NCBI RefSeq assembly: GCF_051201625.1
Contig: NZ_CP179203.1
Span: 3,162,001-3,226,000 of the forward strand
From: Shimia sp051201625
Lineage (GTDB): Bacteria; Pseudomonadota; Alphaproteobacteria; Rhodobacterales; Rhodobacteraceae
Direction: 5' to 3'
Length of the DNA: 64,000 nucleotides
This document shows positions 1 to 9,009 of the stretch, in pieces. The translations under genes and the position numbers were made by a program. Each line of letters starts with the position of its first letter. Position 1 is the stretch's first letter. A model generated the notes under the pieces. It did no database searches, was not told where the DNA came from, and worked only from the letters and a program-made list of their open reading frames with translations.

Positions 1-297
1 GCCAGTGGCGAAGAAGCTTTAACATTGCTTCGAGAAATCGACATTGCACCAGATTTGATACTAGCGGATTACCAATTGGCCGCGGGAGAATTGGGCACAG
101 ATGTAATCAAATCTCTGCATGCGAATTACGGACCCATTCCAGCTTGTGTTGTCACTGCGGATCATACGGCCCCAATTTCGCGAACATGCGCTGAAATTGG
201 GGCAGCACTTTTACATAAACCGATTGACCCGAAAGCGCTGCGCAGTTTTGTCGTCAAAGCAAGTTCGTTTCGAAAAGACATTTTACCCGGTAAATAG
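1..297 (+). CDS. Response-regulator receiver domain, C-terminal part (cut by window start)
   Basis: The reading frame is open from base 1, so the gene begins before the window. About 98 residues are visible. They look like the second half of a CheY-like receiver domain: LILADYQLA holds the likely phosphoacceptor Asp, VVTAD the conserved switch region, and LLHKPIDP the conserved Lys-Pro near the C-terminus. The wording of these motifs and the stop shortly after the domain suggest the C-terminal receiver of a hybrid sensor kinase, but a stand-alone regulator cannot be excluded. The partner and signal cannot be seen. Confidence 0.75.
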   Translation, partial: ASGEEALTLLREIDIAPDLILADYQLAAGELGTDVIKSLHANYGPIPACVVTADHTAPISRTCAEIGAALLHKPIDPKALRSFVVKASSFRKDILPGK

Positions 298-454
298 GCA
301 GTAATCACATCAAATCATGACTGTAAAACCAACAAAGCATAACCAAAGTAATTACATTCTAAAGTGAGACAATTTGAGCTTTATCTCACCTTGCCAATTT
401 CTCCATTGAGACAGCGTTTCAAGGCAAAAAAATCAAGCAATAGGAACCAACCAG

Positions 455-865
455 ATGTCCGTGATTGAGCTACTCCGGTCTGCCATCCCCGCAGTCTACA
501 CGAAAGACCCAAAGAAAGGCGACGGCCTGCCAGAGGTGCAGATTTATGGTCAAGACACGACCAATGGGACTGCTCGCCCATTTCAAAATGCCTCGAGAAT
601 TGCAGATCGTGTACAGTCTATTAAACGTTGGATCTTGAAACCGGCTAATTATCTGAAATACAGGGGCGGATATCTTAAGTGCCAAAAGGATCTGGCTGCG
701 CAAAACGCCAACGGAGCCGGTGATATTATGGCAAAGCATTCGCATGAAAAAGCTATTGATGTTGTTCAAATAAACGCTCGCAACATATCTGTCGGCGTAC
801 TCGCTGGGTTACTTTTAGAATTTCATCTGCCAACAAATCTTCAAACTACTTCCGAGACGGCATAA
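455..865 (+). CDS. Hypothetical protein, 136 aa
   Basis: I do not recognise this protein. Its support comes from context. An AGGA-like ribosome site lies about 8 nt before the ATG, and the TAA stop overlaps the ATG of the next gene by one base (TAATG at 863-867), as in translationally coupled genes. The sequence has no clear motif, signal peptide or membrane segment; the last 30 residues contain a short hydrophobic stretch (VGVLAGLLLEF). A 99-aa frame on the opposite strand is less likely because it has no such coupling. Confidence 0.42.
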   Translation: MSVIELLRSAIPAVYTKDPKKGDGLPEVQIYGQDTTNGTARPFQNASRIADRVQSIKRWILKPANYLKYRGGYLKCQKDLAAQNANGAGDIMAKHSHEKAIDVVQINARNISVGVLAGLLLEFHLPTNLQTTSETA

Positions 866-1569
866 TGACCTCCAGAGTAACAATGGAGGCGTTAATTGTC
901 GCTCACGGTCAACCGTCAAATCCACAACCGCCAGAAGATCATCTGGCGCTATTAGCAAAGTCTGTTCAGAAACAACTGCCAGGGTGGAAAATTCGCTCTG
1001 CTACCGTTGCCGCGGCAGGCAGGTTGGAAGCTGAACTGGTGCAAATGTCAGCGAACGCATTGGTTTACCCCATGTTTATGTCAGACGGTTGGTTCGTTTC
1101 TCGGGTTTTGCCCAGCCGGATCAAAGAAGCGCCCATAAAAATGCTGCCGCCGCTTGGTTTTGATCCAGATTTGCCAACCCTCGCAAGTCAAATTATTCAA
1201 AATATAATTGACCAAAAAGGCTGGCAGACAAACGATACCAGATTGTTACTTGCCGCGCATGGCTCTGAACGCGGGGATCGTGCCGCGAAGGCAGCCTACC
1301 GCTTTGCAGATATGCTGCACACGCAACTAAAAGTGTTAGAACTAAAGGTTGGTTTTATCGAAGAGGCACCCTTCCTCAAAGACAAAGGCATAGACCTCGG
1401 CAAGCGGTCAATTTGTCTACCATTCTTTGCTTTGGAAGGGGATCATTTCCGCAACGATATACCACAAGCTTTAAAGATGGCGCATTTTCGGGGTTTGCAG
1501 TTACCTCCGCTCGGTGAGGACAAGGGAATTGTTGAACTAATTGCAAAAGCGATAGAACGCGCTTCATGA
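865..1569 (+). CDS. CbiX-like sirohydrochlorin chelatase family protein
   Basis: The 234-aa protein has two copies of the class II chelatase metal-site pattern: an N-terminal VAHGQPSNP and a central LLLAAHGSERGD, followed by GFIEEAPFL with the acidic residues expected in CbiX/SirB proteins. Members insert cobalt, nickel or iron into sirohydrochlorin in cobalamin, F430 or siroheme synthesis. Which metal is used here cannot be read from the sequence, and no other tetrapyrrole gene is close by. An internal start at codon 7 (MEALIVAHG) is possible, because the conserved domain begins there. The gene overlaps the preceding hypothetical gene by one base. Confidence 0.75.
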   Translation: MTSRVTMEALIVAHGQPSNPQPPEDHLALLAKSVQKQLPGWKIRSATVAAAGRLEAELVQMSANALVYPMFMSDGWFVSRVLPSRIKEAPIKMLPPLGFDPDLPTLASQIIQNIIDQKGWQTNDTRLLLAAHGSERGDRAAKAAYRFADMLHTQLKVLELKVGFIEEAPFLKDKGIDLGKRSICLPFFALEGDHFRNDIPQALKMAHFRGLQLPPLGEDKGIVELIAKAIERAS

Positions 1570-1821
1570 TTTAAGCACCTAGAAGCTTGATAAAATGAAA
1601 GGGTGTTAGAACGATTCTTCACGATCTTCCCCACGATAAAAATCTCCAAAACCGGTTTCTGCGCTCGCTTATCCGGAAACACCTTTATCCACTTTGTTCA
1701 AAAATCTATTTGACTGCGTGGCGTAAATCTTCGGTGCTATGGCCAGACTAGAAATGAAAGTAAAAGGTCCGCTCGTATCTTTTGGAATTCTAACTCGTTT
1801 CAATAATAATCTCGGCAGGGG
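1570..1821. other. Intergenic region between convergent genes
   Basis: No gene or clear terminator hairpin was seen between the CbiX-like gene and the convergent LacI-type gene. Confidence 0.4.
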
Positions 1822-2820
1822 TTAGAGCGACTCGCCCGCTGTGATTGACGGATCAAGTTTGATCATGGTCGCCGCTACAACGGACTCCTGAGCCCTTAGA
1901 ATAAGATTTGCCGCCTGCCGACCAATTTCGAAACGGTGCGCGTCAGTTGTCGCCAACGCCATCGGCAGGCCTTGCAGCAGATCAAGACTGTTAAACCCAG
2001 CGATGGCCAAGTCATCCGGGATATTTAATCCGTGCGACAGGCAATGCATGTACGCCCCAACCGACATAACGTCGCTCGAATAGTAGATGCACTCTAGTGC
2101 AGGAGAGCGCCTTAACAACTGTTCAGTCATAGCTCTGCCTGTCTCAATCGAAGATGCGCCTGCGTAAAGTTCTTGATCGTAGAGTGAAATTTTGTTTTCT
2201 GACAAAGTATGAAGAAAACCCTTGAACCGTTTTTCAGCACGAAAATCTTGAGGCATCTTGGTGCCAACAAAGCCAATTTTTCGATATCCTCTTTCAATTA
2301 TCATCTTTGCCATGTCTCGCCCTACCTGCAGGTGCGATATTCCGACACAATGCCTAACCGGGTCACCGTCAGTATCCATTACTTCTACGACCGGACAATC
2401 GGCGTTGAATAACATTTTGCGTGATGCGTCAGCATGCTCCAGCCCCGCAACTACAAGTCCCGAGGGCTGCAAACTCAGCATTTCACGGATAACTTCTTCC
2501 TCTTCCAAAAGATCATAGCCGGTAACTCCAATGACTGTTTTCAGTTCAGTCTGTTTAAGCGTGGCGGAAATCCCTGACAAAACTTCGGGAAACACAGAAC
2601 TACTCAGACTGGGCACCACAACGCCAACGAGATTTCCCTTCTGAGACGCCAGCGCACCAGCGATGCGATTCGGAACGTATCCAACCTGACGCGCAATATC
2701 GTTGATACGCGCCTTTGTGGCCGCGGACACGTCTGGCGCGCCGCGTATGGCACGCGACGCAGTCATCTCACTGACCTGAGCTAATCGAGCAATGTCTTTT
2801 AACAACGGCTTTTTTCGCAT
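1822..2820 (-). CDS. LacI-family regulator, probable controller of the gap-zwf-edd-eda operon
   Basis: The 332-aa protein has the LacI layout: an N-terminal helix-turn-helix (LKDIARLAQVSEMTASRAI, residues about 7-25), the hinge helix (VPNRIAGALAS), and a periplasmic-binding-protein-like effector domain to the C-terminus. It is transcribed away from the Entner-Doudoroff operon that starts 160 bp upstream, and the spacer holds an 18-bp palindrome with the TAGCGCTA core typical of LacI operators. The natural inference is that it represses that operon and probably itself, with a sugar acid or sugar phosphate as inducer. The effector is not visible from sequence. It resembles GntR-type LacI members of proteobacteria. 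Confidence 0.88.
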   Translation of the reverse strand: MRKKPLLKDIARLAQVSEMTASRAIRGAPDVSAATKARINDIARQVGYVPNRIAGALASQKGNLVGVVVPSLSSSVFPEVLSGISATLKQTELKTVIGVTGYDLLEEEEVIREMLSLQPSGLVVAGLEHADASRKMLFNADCPVVEVMDTDGDPVRHCVGISHLQVGRDMAKMIIERGYRKIGFVGTKMPQDFRAEKRFKGFLHTLSENKISLYDQELYAGASSIETGRAMTEQLLRRSPALECIYYSSDVMSVGAYMHCLSHGLNIPDDLAIAGFNSLDLLQGLPMALATTDAHRFEIGRQAANLILRAQESVVAATMIKLDPSITAGESL

Positions 2821-2915
2821 AATTTAATCGTCTGTTACATTAAGCCAAACCGCAAGCAGGAAAGCTTGCACTTGAGACACAGCATTTTATCTTGATTTTT
2901 TAAAATAAAAAACGT

Positions 2916-2933
2916 ACCGATAGCGCTAACGGT
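2916..2933. promoter_or_regulatory. LacI-type operator palindrome before gap
   Basis: ACCGATAGCGCTAACGGT is an 18-bp inverted repeat with 16 of 18 positions symmetric and the central CG-containing TAGCGCTA core of LacI-family operators. It lies 47 bp before the gap ATG and 95 bp before the divergent lacI-type gene. A further half-site-like GGTAGCGCCA overlaps its right end (2931-2940). A binding site for the adjacent regulator is inferred, not shown. Confidence 0.7.
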
Positions 2934-2980
2934 AGCGCCAACATAATTACCAGGTGCGACTTCGCTAAAGGAGCTCAAAA

Positions 2981-3994
2981 ATGACGACGAAGATTGCAAT
3001 TAATGGATTCGGGCGAATTGGCCGAGGGGTGTTACGTGCTCTAATTGAGAGTGGTGCAGATGACATCGAGATTGTCGCAATCAACGATCTGGCGCCACCA
3101 GAAAATAACGTTCACCTTCTAAAGTTCGACAGCGTGCATGGCCGTCTAAATGCCGAAGTTGAGCTGGACGGGGACAACATGCGCGTCGCTGGCCAGACCA
3201 TCCGATTAACTGCGATACGCAACCCAGAAGATCTCCCCTGGTCAGATGTAGATGTTGCATTTGAATGCACCGGCATTTTCACTAGTAAGGAAACTGCGGG
3301 ACGCCATTTGAAAAACGGATCACACCGAGTGTTAATTTCAGCCCCCGGCTCTGACGTTGATCGTACTGTTGTGACTGGTGTCAACGATCAAGATCTGACG
3401 GCAGACGACATAATTGTTTCTAACGCCTCCTGCACTACAAATTGCCTCGCGCCCGTGGCCAAGGTTTTGAACGACGCGTTTGGCATCAAAACTGGGTATA
3501 TGACCACAATCCACGCTTATACAGGTGACCAACCCAGCCACGACACAAATCACAAGGATTTGTACCGTGCTCGCGCAGCAGCGCTGTCAATGATTCCGAC
3601 GTCCACAGGCGCAGCCCGAGCAATATCGCTAGTATTACCAGAACTAACAGGCAAGTTGGAGGGGTCCGCAGTTCGCGTTCCAACACCGAACGTGTCTATG
3701 GTCGATCTAACATTTGTACCAGAAAAACCAACGAGTAAAGATGCCATAAATGCGGCTATACAAGCCGCGGCAACAGAAGGCCCTCTGGCCGGTATTTTGG
3801 GCTATGAAGATGGGCCACTTGTTTCGATCGATTTCAACCATGACCCGCATTCATCAGTATTTGCAGGTGCGCAAACCTCCGTAACAGCAGATGGATTGGT
3901 GCGCGTCGTTAGCTGGTACGACAACGAGTGGGGATTTTCTAACCGCATGCTCGATAATGGTCGTCGAATGGGCGCACTTTTGCGTGGGGACTGA
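2981..3994 (+). CDS. gap: Glyceraldehyde-3-phosphate dehydrogenase, type I
   Basis: The 337-aa protein oxidises glyceraldehyde-3-phosphate to 1,3-bisphosphoglycerate with NAD(P). The Rossmann start INGFGRIGRGVLRA (residues 8-21) and the catalytic SNASCTTNC (Cys151) with His178 in TTIHAYTGDQ are present. VAINDL at 32-37 is typical of NAD-dependent members. A clear GGAG ribosome site precedes the ATG. It is the first gene of gap-zwf-edd-eda, which links it to the glyceraldehyde-3-phosphate released by KDPG aldolase. Length and motifs look intact. Confidence 0.95.
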   Translation: MTTKIAINGFGRIGRGVLRALIESGADDIEIVAINDLAPPENNVHLLKFDSVHGRLNAEVELDGDNMRVAGQTIRLTAIRNPEDLPWSDVDVAFECTGIFTSKETAGRHLKNGSHRVLISAPGSDVDRTVVTGVNDQDLTADDIIVSNASCTTNCLAPVAKVLNDAFGIKTGYMTTIHAYTGDQPSHDTNHKDLYRARAAALSMIPTSTGAARAISLVLPELTGKLEGSAVRVPTPNVSMVDLTFVPEKPTSKDAINAAIQAAATEGPLAGILGYEDGPLVSIDFNHDPHSSVFAGAQTSVTADGLVRVVSWYDNEWGFSNRMLDNGRRMGALLRGD

Positions 3995-4026
3995 TACCAG
4001 AAATGAAATTTAATGGGTGAAAATCG

Positions 4027-5478
4027 ATGGTCGCACGCGTTATTCCTGTAGCTCCTTTTGATCTGGTTATTTTTGGGGCAACTGGTGATTTATCTCGGCG
4101 CAAAATTCTTCCAGGTTTGTTCCACCGTTTTCGCGTCGGACAAATGCCGAAAAACGCTAGAATTATTGGTGCAGCACGATCAGATTTTTCGTCTGAGGCC
4201 TTTCGTGATGTAATTCACAAAGCGCTAAACGAATTTGTTTCGGAGACAGATCGCAGTCCCGATACAATTGCAGCGTTTTTAGAACAATTGGAATATATTC
4301 ACATAAACGCGACGGGCGATGATGGATGGACAAAACTTGCCGAAATATTGCGCCCCAATACGGTCCGTGCCTTCTATTTGTCAGTCTCACCCAGCCTATT
4401 TGGCCCCATCGCCGAGAGACTGAACACGCGGGGCATCGCCAGTTCAGACAGCCGGATTGTAGTTGAAAAACCTTTTGGCCACGACCTAGCATCGGCTCAG
4501 CAACTCAACACGGAATTGCTGCGTAATTTTGATGAACATCAGATTTACCGGATCGACCATTACCTTGGAAAAGAGACAGTACAAAATTTGATGGCGCTCC
4601 GATTTGCCAACTCACTATTCGAGCCACTTTGGAACTCTACGCATATTGATCACGTTCAAATCACGGTCTCAGAAAGTTTGGGCGTCGAAGGACGGGGAGA
4701 ATATTACGACAATTCCGGTGCAATGCGTGACATGGTGCAAAATCACTTGATGCAGCTCTTGTGTCTTATTGCAATGGAGCCTCCATCTCGGTTTGAACCC
4801 AATGCCGTCCGTGATGAAAAAGTTAAGGTTATCTCAGCATTGGAGCCAGTCGAGCCCGACGATATCGTGCGTGGTCAATATCGCAACTATGGCGAGGCGA
4901 GCGGTTACTTGGAGGACTCAGGTAATCCTAGGAGTCGTACGGAAAGCTACGTCGCAATGAAAGTCGCTGTGGCGAATTGGCGTTGGGCAGGCACACCGTT
5001 TTATCTGCGGACTGGGAAAAAGCTTCGAAACCGCCTGTCGGAAATCGCAATAGTTTTCCGTGATCCTCCCCACATGATATTTCCAAAGATGGAAGGTCGC
5101 AAAGGCAACGCACTTGTGATCCGACTGCAACCCGACGAAGGCATCACGCTTCGCACAACCATCAAAGAGCCAGGACCGGGAGGCATGCGCCTTACCGAAG
5201 TGTCCATGGATATGACTTTTGACGATGCGCTGGGTGAAGACCTGCACAGTCAGGATGCCTACGAACGTTTGATTATGGATGTGATTCGTGGTGATCAAAC
5301 CCTATTTATGCGAGGCGACGAAGTTGAAGCCGCCTGGAACTGGGCAGATCCGATTATAAACAGCTGGCAGGAATCGACTCAAAAACCCGCAAACTACGAT
5401 TCCAACGGGTCAGGGCCAGAAGAAGCACTAATGTTGATGCATCGTGACGGAAGACGTTGGCGGGCAATCGAACAGTAA
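4027..5478 (+). CDS. zwf: Glucose-6-phosphate 1-dehydrogenase
   Basis: The 483-aa enzyme makes 6-phosphogluconolactone and NADPH from glucose-6-phosphate, the entry to the Entner-Doudoroff route. The cofactor loop FGATGDLSRRK (16-26), EKPFGHD (147-153) and the active-site signature RIDHYLGKE (175-183) are all intact and at their usual places. It starts 32 bp after gap and stops just before edd. No 6-phosphogluconolactonase gene (pgl) follows, although pgl often accompanies zwf; it must lie elsewhere or the lactone hydrolyses without it. Confidence 0.95.
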   Translation: MVARVIPVAPFDLVIFGATGDLSRRKILPGLFHRFRVGQMPKNARIIGAARSDFSSEAFRDVIHKALNEFVSETDRSPDTIAAFLEQLEYIHINATGDDGWTKLAEILRPNTVRAFYLSVSPSLFGPIAERLNTRGIASSDSRIVVEKPFGHDLASAQQLNTELLRNFDEHQIYRIDHYLGKETVQNLMALRFANSLFEPLWNSTHIDHVQITVSESLGVEGRGEYYDNSGAMRDMVQNHLMQLLCLIAMEPPSRFEPNAVRDEKVKVISALEPVEPDDIVRGQYRNYGEASGYLEDSGNPRSRTESYVAMKVAVANWRWAGTPFYLRTGKKLRNRLSEIAIVFRDPPHMIFPKMEGRKGNALVIRLQPDEGITLRTTIKEPGPGGMRLTEVSMDMTFDDALGEDLHSQDAYERLIMDVIRGDQTLFMRGDEVEAAWNWADPIINSWQESTQKPANYDSNGSGPEEALMLMHRDGRRWRAIEQ

Positions 5479-5517
5479 TTGCCACGTACAGCAACATCGA
5501 TTGAAAAGGTTGAAAAT

Positions 5518-7326
5518 ATGGCGCTCCACGACACGATCAAAAAGGTTACAGCACGTATTATCGAGCGAAGCACCGAGACGCGTGCGGCCTATCTCGCATC
5601 AATGCACGCGGCACATAAGGCCGGTCCGGCCCGCACCCATCTCAGCTGCTCGAATCAAGCACACGCTTTTGCTGGGGCTGGAGATGATCAGCAAGCTTTG
5701 GCCACCAGCAGCGCAGGCAACCTGGGTATTGTCACGGCATACAACGATATGTTGTCAGCGCATCAACCTTTCGAAGCATACCCGAATTTGATTCGCGACT
5801 CGGTTCGCCAGATTGGTGGCACTGCTCAGGTTGCTGGTGGCGTTCCTGCCATGTGTGATGGCGTCACTCAGGGCGAAGCAGGTATGGAGCTTAGCCTGTT
5901 TTCTCGTGACGTGATCGCACTGGCAACAGGTGTGGCGCTTAGCCACAATACATTTGACGCAGCTGTATTCCTCGGCGTTTGTGACAAGATTGTTCCTGGG
6001 CTGATAATCGGCGCTCAAGCTTTTGGCCATTTGCCATCAGTGTTTCTTCCAGCAGGTCCAATGACCAGCGGTTTGGCCAACGACGAAAAATCCAAAATTC
6101 GACAGAAATTCACAACCGGAGAAGTTGGGCGGGACGCCTTAATGGCAGCCGAAATGTCTGCCTATCACGGTCCCGGAACGTGTACTTTCTACGGAACAGC
6201 CAACACTAATCAAATGTTGATGGAGTTTATGGGCCTCCATTTGCCCGGGGCAAGCTTTGTCACGCCAAACACCGACCTGCGTGAGGCATTGACCAAAGAG
6301 GGCGCAAAACGAGCACTAGCATTAAGCGCCCTTGGAAATAATTATACGCCAACATGCAAAATCCTATGCGAAAAGGCATTTGTGAATGGAATTGTGGGCC
6401 TTAACGCAACGGGTGGATCGACTAATCTTTTGATCCATCTTCTCGCTATGGCGCGTGCAGGCGGTATTATTTTAGACTGGCAGGACTTTTCGGAACTCTC
6501 CGATGTAACCCCACTATTAGCGCGGGTATATCCAAATGGGTTGGCGGACGTGAACCATTTTCACGCAGCAGGTGGACTAGGTTATATGATTGGAGAATTG
6601 CTTTCTGCCGGCCTCTTACACCCGGACACAAAAACCGTTGCGGGCGAAGGCTTAGAAAACTACACGCAAGAGCCAAAACTGATCAACGGCAGATTATCGT
6701 GGGTTTCGGGCACCAATATTACCTTGAACGACAAAATTTTGCGCCCAGCAAGGGATGCATTTCAACCAACTGGTGGGATAAAGCGGATGTCTGGTAATAT
6801 GGGAACGGCAGTGATGAAAGTGTCCGCAGTCTCTCCGGATCACCGCATTGTTGAGGCACCTGCTCGCGTGTTTCACGATCAAGAGGAGGTCAAAGTGGCA
6901 TTTAAATCGGGAGAACTGACCAAAGATACTGTCGTCGTCGTAAGATTTCAAGGACCACGCGCGAATGGAATGCCTGAGTTGCATAGCTTGACACCAATGC
7001 TTGCCATTATGCAAGGCCGTGGACAGAAAGTTGCGCTGGTAACAGATGGGCGCATGTCTGGTGCTTCTGGGAAAATTCCTGCAGCCATACATGTCAGCCC
7101 AGAAGCCCTAGATGGCGGAGCTATTGCACGCCTCAAAGACGGTGATATGGTTCGTGTCGACGGTGAAAGTGGCACCCTAGATATTCTCGTTGATGATCTT
7201 GACACACGCCCGCTAGCGACGGCCGACCTAAGCGCTTACCAAACGGGTACTGGAAGAGGCCTGTTTTCTACATTTCGCCAAACAGTTGGCTCTGCCACTC
7301 AAGGCGCTTCAATTTTTGGGAACTGA
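5518..7326 (+). CDS. edd: 6-phosphogluconate dehydratase
   Basis: This IlvD/Edd-family [4Fe-4S] dehydratase converts 6-phosphogluconate to 2-keto-3-deoxy-6-phosphogluconate. Conserved stretches include VPAMCDGVTQGEAGMELS, the LGVCDKIVPG loop, LPAGPMTSG and the C-terminal DGRMSGASGKIPAA. The frame is open back to 5479 (TTG), directly after the zwf stop, but the ATG at 5518 gives 602 aa, close to the 603 aa of the E. coli enzyme, so I chose it. Third gene of the gap-zwf-edd-eda operon. Confidence 0.93.
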   Translation: MALHDTIKKVTARIIERSTETRAAYLASMHAAHKAGPARTHLSCSNQAHAFAGAGDDQQALATSSAGNLGIVTAYNDMLSAHQPFEAYPNLIRDSVRQIGGTAQVAGGVPAMCDGVTQGEAGMELSLFSRDVIALATGVALSHNTFDAAVFLGVCDKIVPGLIIGAQAFGHLPSVFLPAGPMTSGLANDEKSKIRQKFTTGEVGRDALMAAEMSAYHGPGTCTFYGTANTNQMLMEFMGLHLPGASFVTPNTDLREALTKEGAKRALALSALGNNYTPTCKILCEKAFVNGIVGLNATGGSTNLLIHLLAMARAGGIILDWQDFSELSDVTPLLARVYPNGLADVNHFHAAGGLGYMIGELLSAGLLHPDTKTVAGEGLENYTQEPKLINGRLSWVSGTNITLNDKILRPARDAFQPTGGIKRMSGNMGTAVMKVSAVSPDHRIVEAPARVFHDQEEVKVAFKSGELTKDTVVVVRFQGPRANGMPELHSLTPMLAIMQGRGQKVALVTDGRMSGASGKIPAAIHVSPEALDGGAIARLKDGDMVRVDGESGTLDILVDDLDTRPLATADLSAYQTGTGRGLFSTFRQTVGSATQGASIFGN

Positions 7327-7330
7327 AATC

Positions 7331-7978
7331 ATGCCAATTACACCTTTCGAGGCGAGCCAGCGCGCTCGCGAAATCTGTTTAGCCGCTCCAATCGTTCCGG
7401 TTCTGGTTGTTGACAGTGTCGAACATGCTCGCCCGCTCGCAAAGGCCCTTGTAGCTGGTGGATTACCAGCGTTGGAAGTCACACTTCGGACGGAGGCCGC
7501 GCTTGACGTAATTGCTGAAATGGCAACTGTCGATGGCGGCATCGTCGGGGCTGGCACGTTGCTCACGCCTGAAGATGTAAAGGCCGCTAAAGCTGCAGGC
7601 GCCAATTTTGGTGTGTCTCCCGGCGCCACCGAACAAATTCTTGATGCTTGCGAAGCAGAAGGGCTGCCACTTTTACCCGGAGCTGCAACTGCTAGTGAAG
7701 CCATGCGATTGCTTGAGAGAGGCTATACCCTGATGAAATTTTTCCCAGCTGAAGCAGCCGGTGGTGCGAAATTGCTTGGTTCATTAGCCAGCCCACTGCC
7801 CCAAATATCTTTCTGCCCAACGGGTGGCGTTAACGTCAAAAACGCAAATGACTATTTGTCACTTCCCAATGTTATCTGCGCCGGTGGCAGCTGGGTAGCG
7901 CCGAAAGAATTTATTACCAAAGGCGCCTGGGACAAAATTGAGTCTCTTGCAGCCGATGCCTCAAAACTTCTCACGTAA
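7331..7978 (+). CDS. eda: KDPG aldolase (2-keto-3-deoxy-6-phosphogluconate aldolase)
   Basis: The 215-aa TIM-barrel aldolase splits KDPG into pyruvate and glyceraldehyde-3-phosphate. From the ATG at 7331, Glu49 lies in ALEVTLRT and the Schiff-base Lys136 in LMKFFPAEAAGG, with the phosphate loop at FCPTGGV. The ATG lies 4 nt after the edd stop, so it is preferred to an in-frame start inside edd at 7286. The last 18 bp overlap the 3' end of the convergent oxyR gene. It ends the operon that feeds glyceraldehyde-3-phosphate back to Gap. Confidence 0.94.
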   Translation: MPITPFEASQRAREICLAAPIVPVLVVDSVEHARPLAKALVAGGLPALEVTLRTEAALDVIAEMATVDGGIVGAGTLLTPEDVKAAKAAGANFGVSPGATEQILDACEAEGLPLLPGAATASEAMRLLERGYTLMKFFPAEAAGGAKLLGSLASPLPQISFCPTGGVNVKNANDYLSLPNVICAGGSWVAPKEFITKGAWDKIESLAADASKLLT

Positions 7979-8866
7979 GTCTTCAGCGGACTCACAAACC
8001 AAGTCCGCAATCCGCATCAATTGATCAGTTAAAGGGCTCGTTTTTCGCCAAACCATTCCAATACGTCGCCTTGGTTGCGGCGACGGGAAATTAAACACCG
8101 CTACGTTTGCCGATCTGGTTTCAATTGGAACAGCCATTTCCGGAATTAAAGTCACTCCAATTCCTGCACCCACCATTTGCACAAGTGTCGAGAAGCTGCT
8201 GCCATCCAATCCGTCTTTGGGTGCAGACGGTCCCACATTACAGAACGCAAGCGCTTGATTTCGGAAACAATGCCCCTCCTCCAGTAACAATAGCCGCATG
8301 CCTCGGAGCGCATCACCACTTGGAACCGGACAATCAGCATCGGCCAATGGCCGCACCAGTACAAACGCTTCATCAAACAATTCTACTTCGGTCAGTCCTG
8401 CGTCAGAAATAGGTAGCGCCAAAATCGCTGCATCAAGGCGACCCTCTCCAAGTTCTCGTAGGAGCCTAGATGTGAGCGTCTCCCTCAGGCGTACGTCGAC
8501 TTCAGGAAAAGAAACGGCCAAATGACCAACAATCGCAGGTAACAAATAGGGCGCAATCGTGGGAATAACTCCAAGCCGTAGGCGGCCTGAAAGTCCAGCC
8601 TGACTCGCACGCGCCATGTCTCCAAGCGCATCGACCGAACGAAGGATATCGATTGCGCGCTCAAGCACGTCCTCTCCGACTCCGGTCAAACGTACCTTCC
8701 TGGCCGCGCGTTCAAACAGCTTTACCCCCAGCGTGTCCTCAAGCTCTTTGATTTGAACGGATAAGGCAGGTTGCGTAATTGAACAGGTCTCAGCAGCACG
8801 ACCAAAATGCCCTTGTTGGGCCAGTGCTTCAAAGTAACGGAGCTGCCGTAGAGTGACATTATTCAT
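7961..8866 (-). CDS. oxyR: OxyR, peroxide-sensing LysR-type regulator
   Basis: The 301-aa LysR protein has an N-terminal winged HTH (RQLRYFEALAQQGHFGRAAE) and an effector domain with the OxyR disulfide pair: LLLEEGHCFRNQALAFCN gives Cys200 and Cys209, matching Cys199/Cys208 of E. coli OxyR. It is transcribed divergently from katG, 143 bp away, the usual arrangement for control of catalase-peroxidase by hydrogen peroxide. Its 3' end overlaps eda by 18 bp on the opposite strand. The sequence looks functional although its presumed target katG is frameshifted here. Confidence 0.92.
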   Translation of the reverse strand: MNNVTLRQLRYFEALAQQGHFGRAAETCSITQPALSVQIKELEDTLGVKLFERAARKVRLTGVGEDVLERAIDILRSVDALGDMARASQAGLSGRLRLGVIPTIAPYLLPAIVGHLAVSFPEVDVRLRETLTSRLLRELGEGRLDAAILALPISDAGLTEVELFDEAFVLVRPLADADCPVPSGDALRGMRLLLLEEGHCFRNQALAFCNVGPSAPKDGLDGSSFSTLVQMVGAGIGVTLIPEMAVPIETRSANVAVFNFPSPQPRRRIGMVWRKTSPLTDQLMRIADLVCESAEDLREKF

Positions 8867-9009
8867 TAGAAAAAACTATCAAAGCAATCAAAAAATGCAA
8901 CTTAAAATAATCTTAAATTTCTGCTAACAAAAACTCTAAAGGGTACCGACAAATGGATGCCTACCGCGTACTACACAAACTTTAGAAACTGATAAGATCG
9001 GAGCGAACA
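8867..9009. promoter_or_regulatory. oxyR-katG divergent promoter region
   Basis: This A/T-rich 143-bp spacer between divergent oxyR and katG must hold both promoters and probably the OxyR site. ATC-type half-sites appear in CTATCAAAGCAATCA near 8875, but I could not fit the full ATAG-N7-CTAT array with confidence. A GGAG ribosome site lies 7 nt before the katG ATG. Confidence 0.45.
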
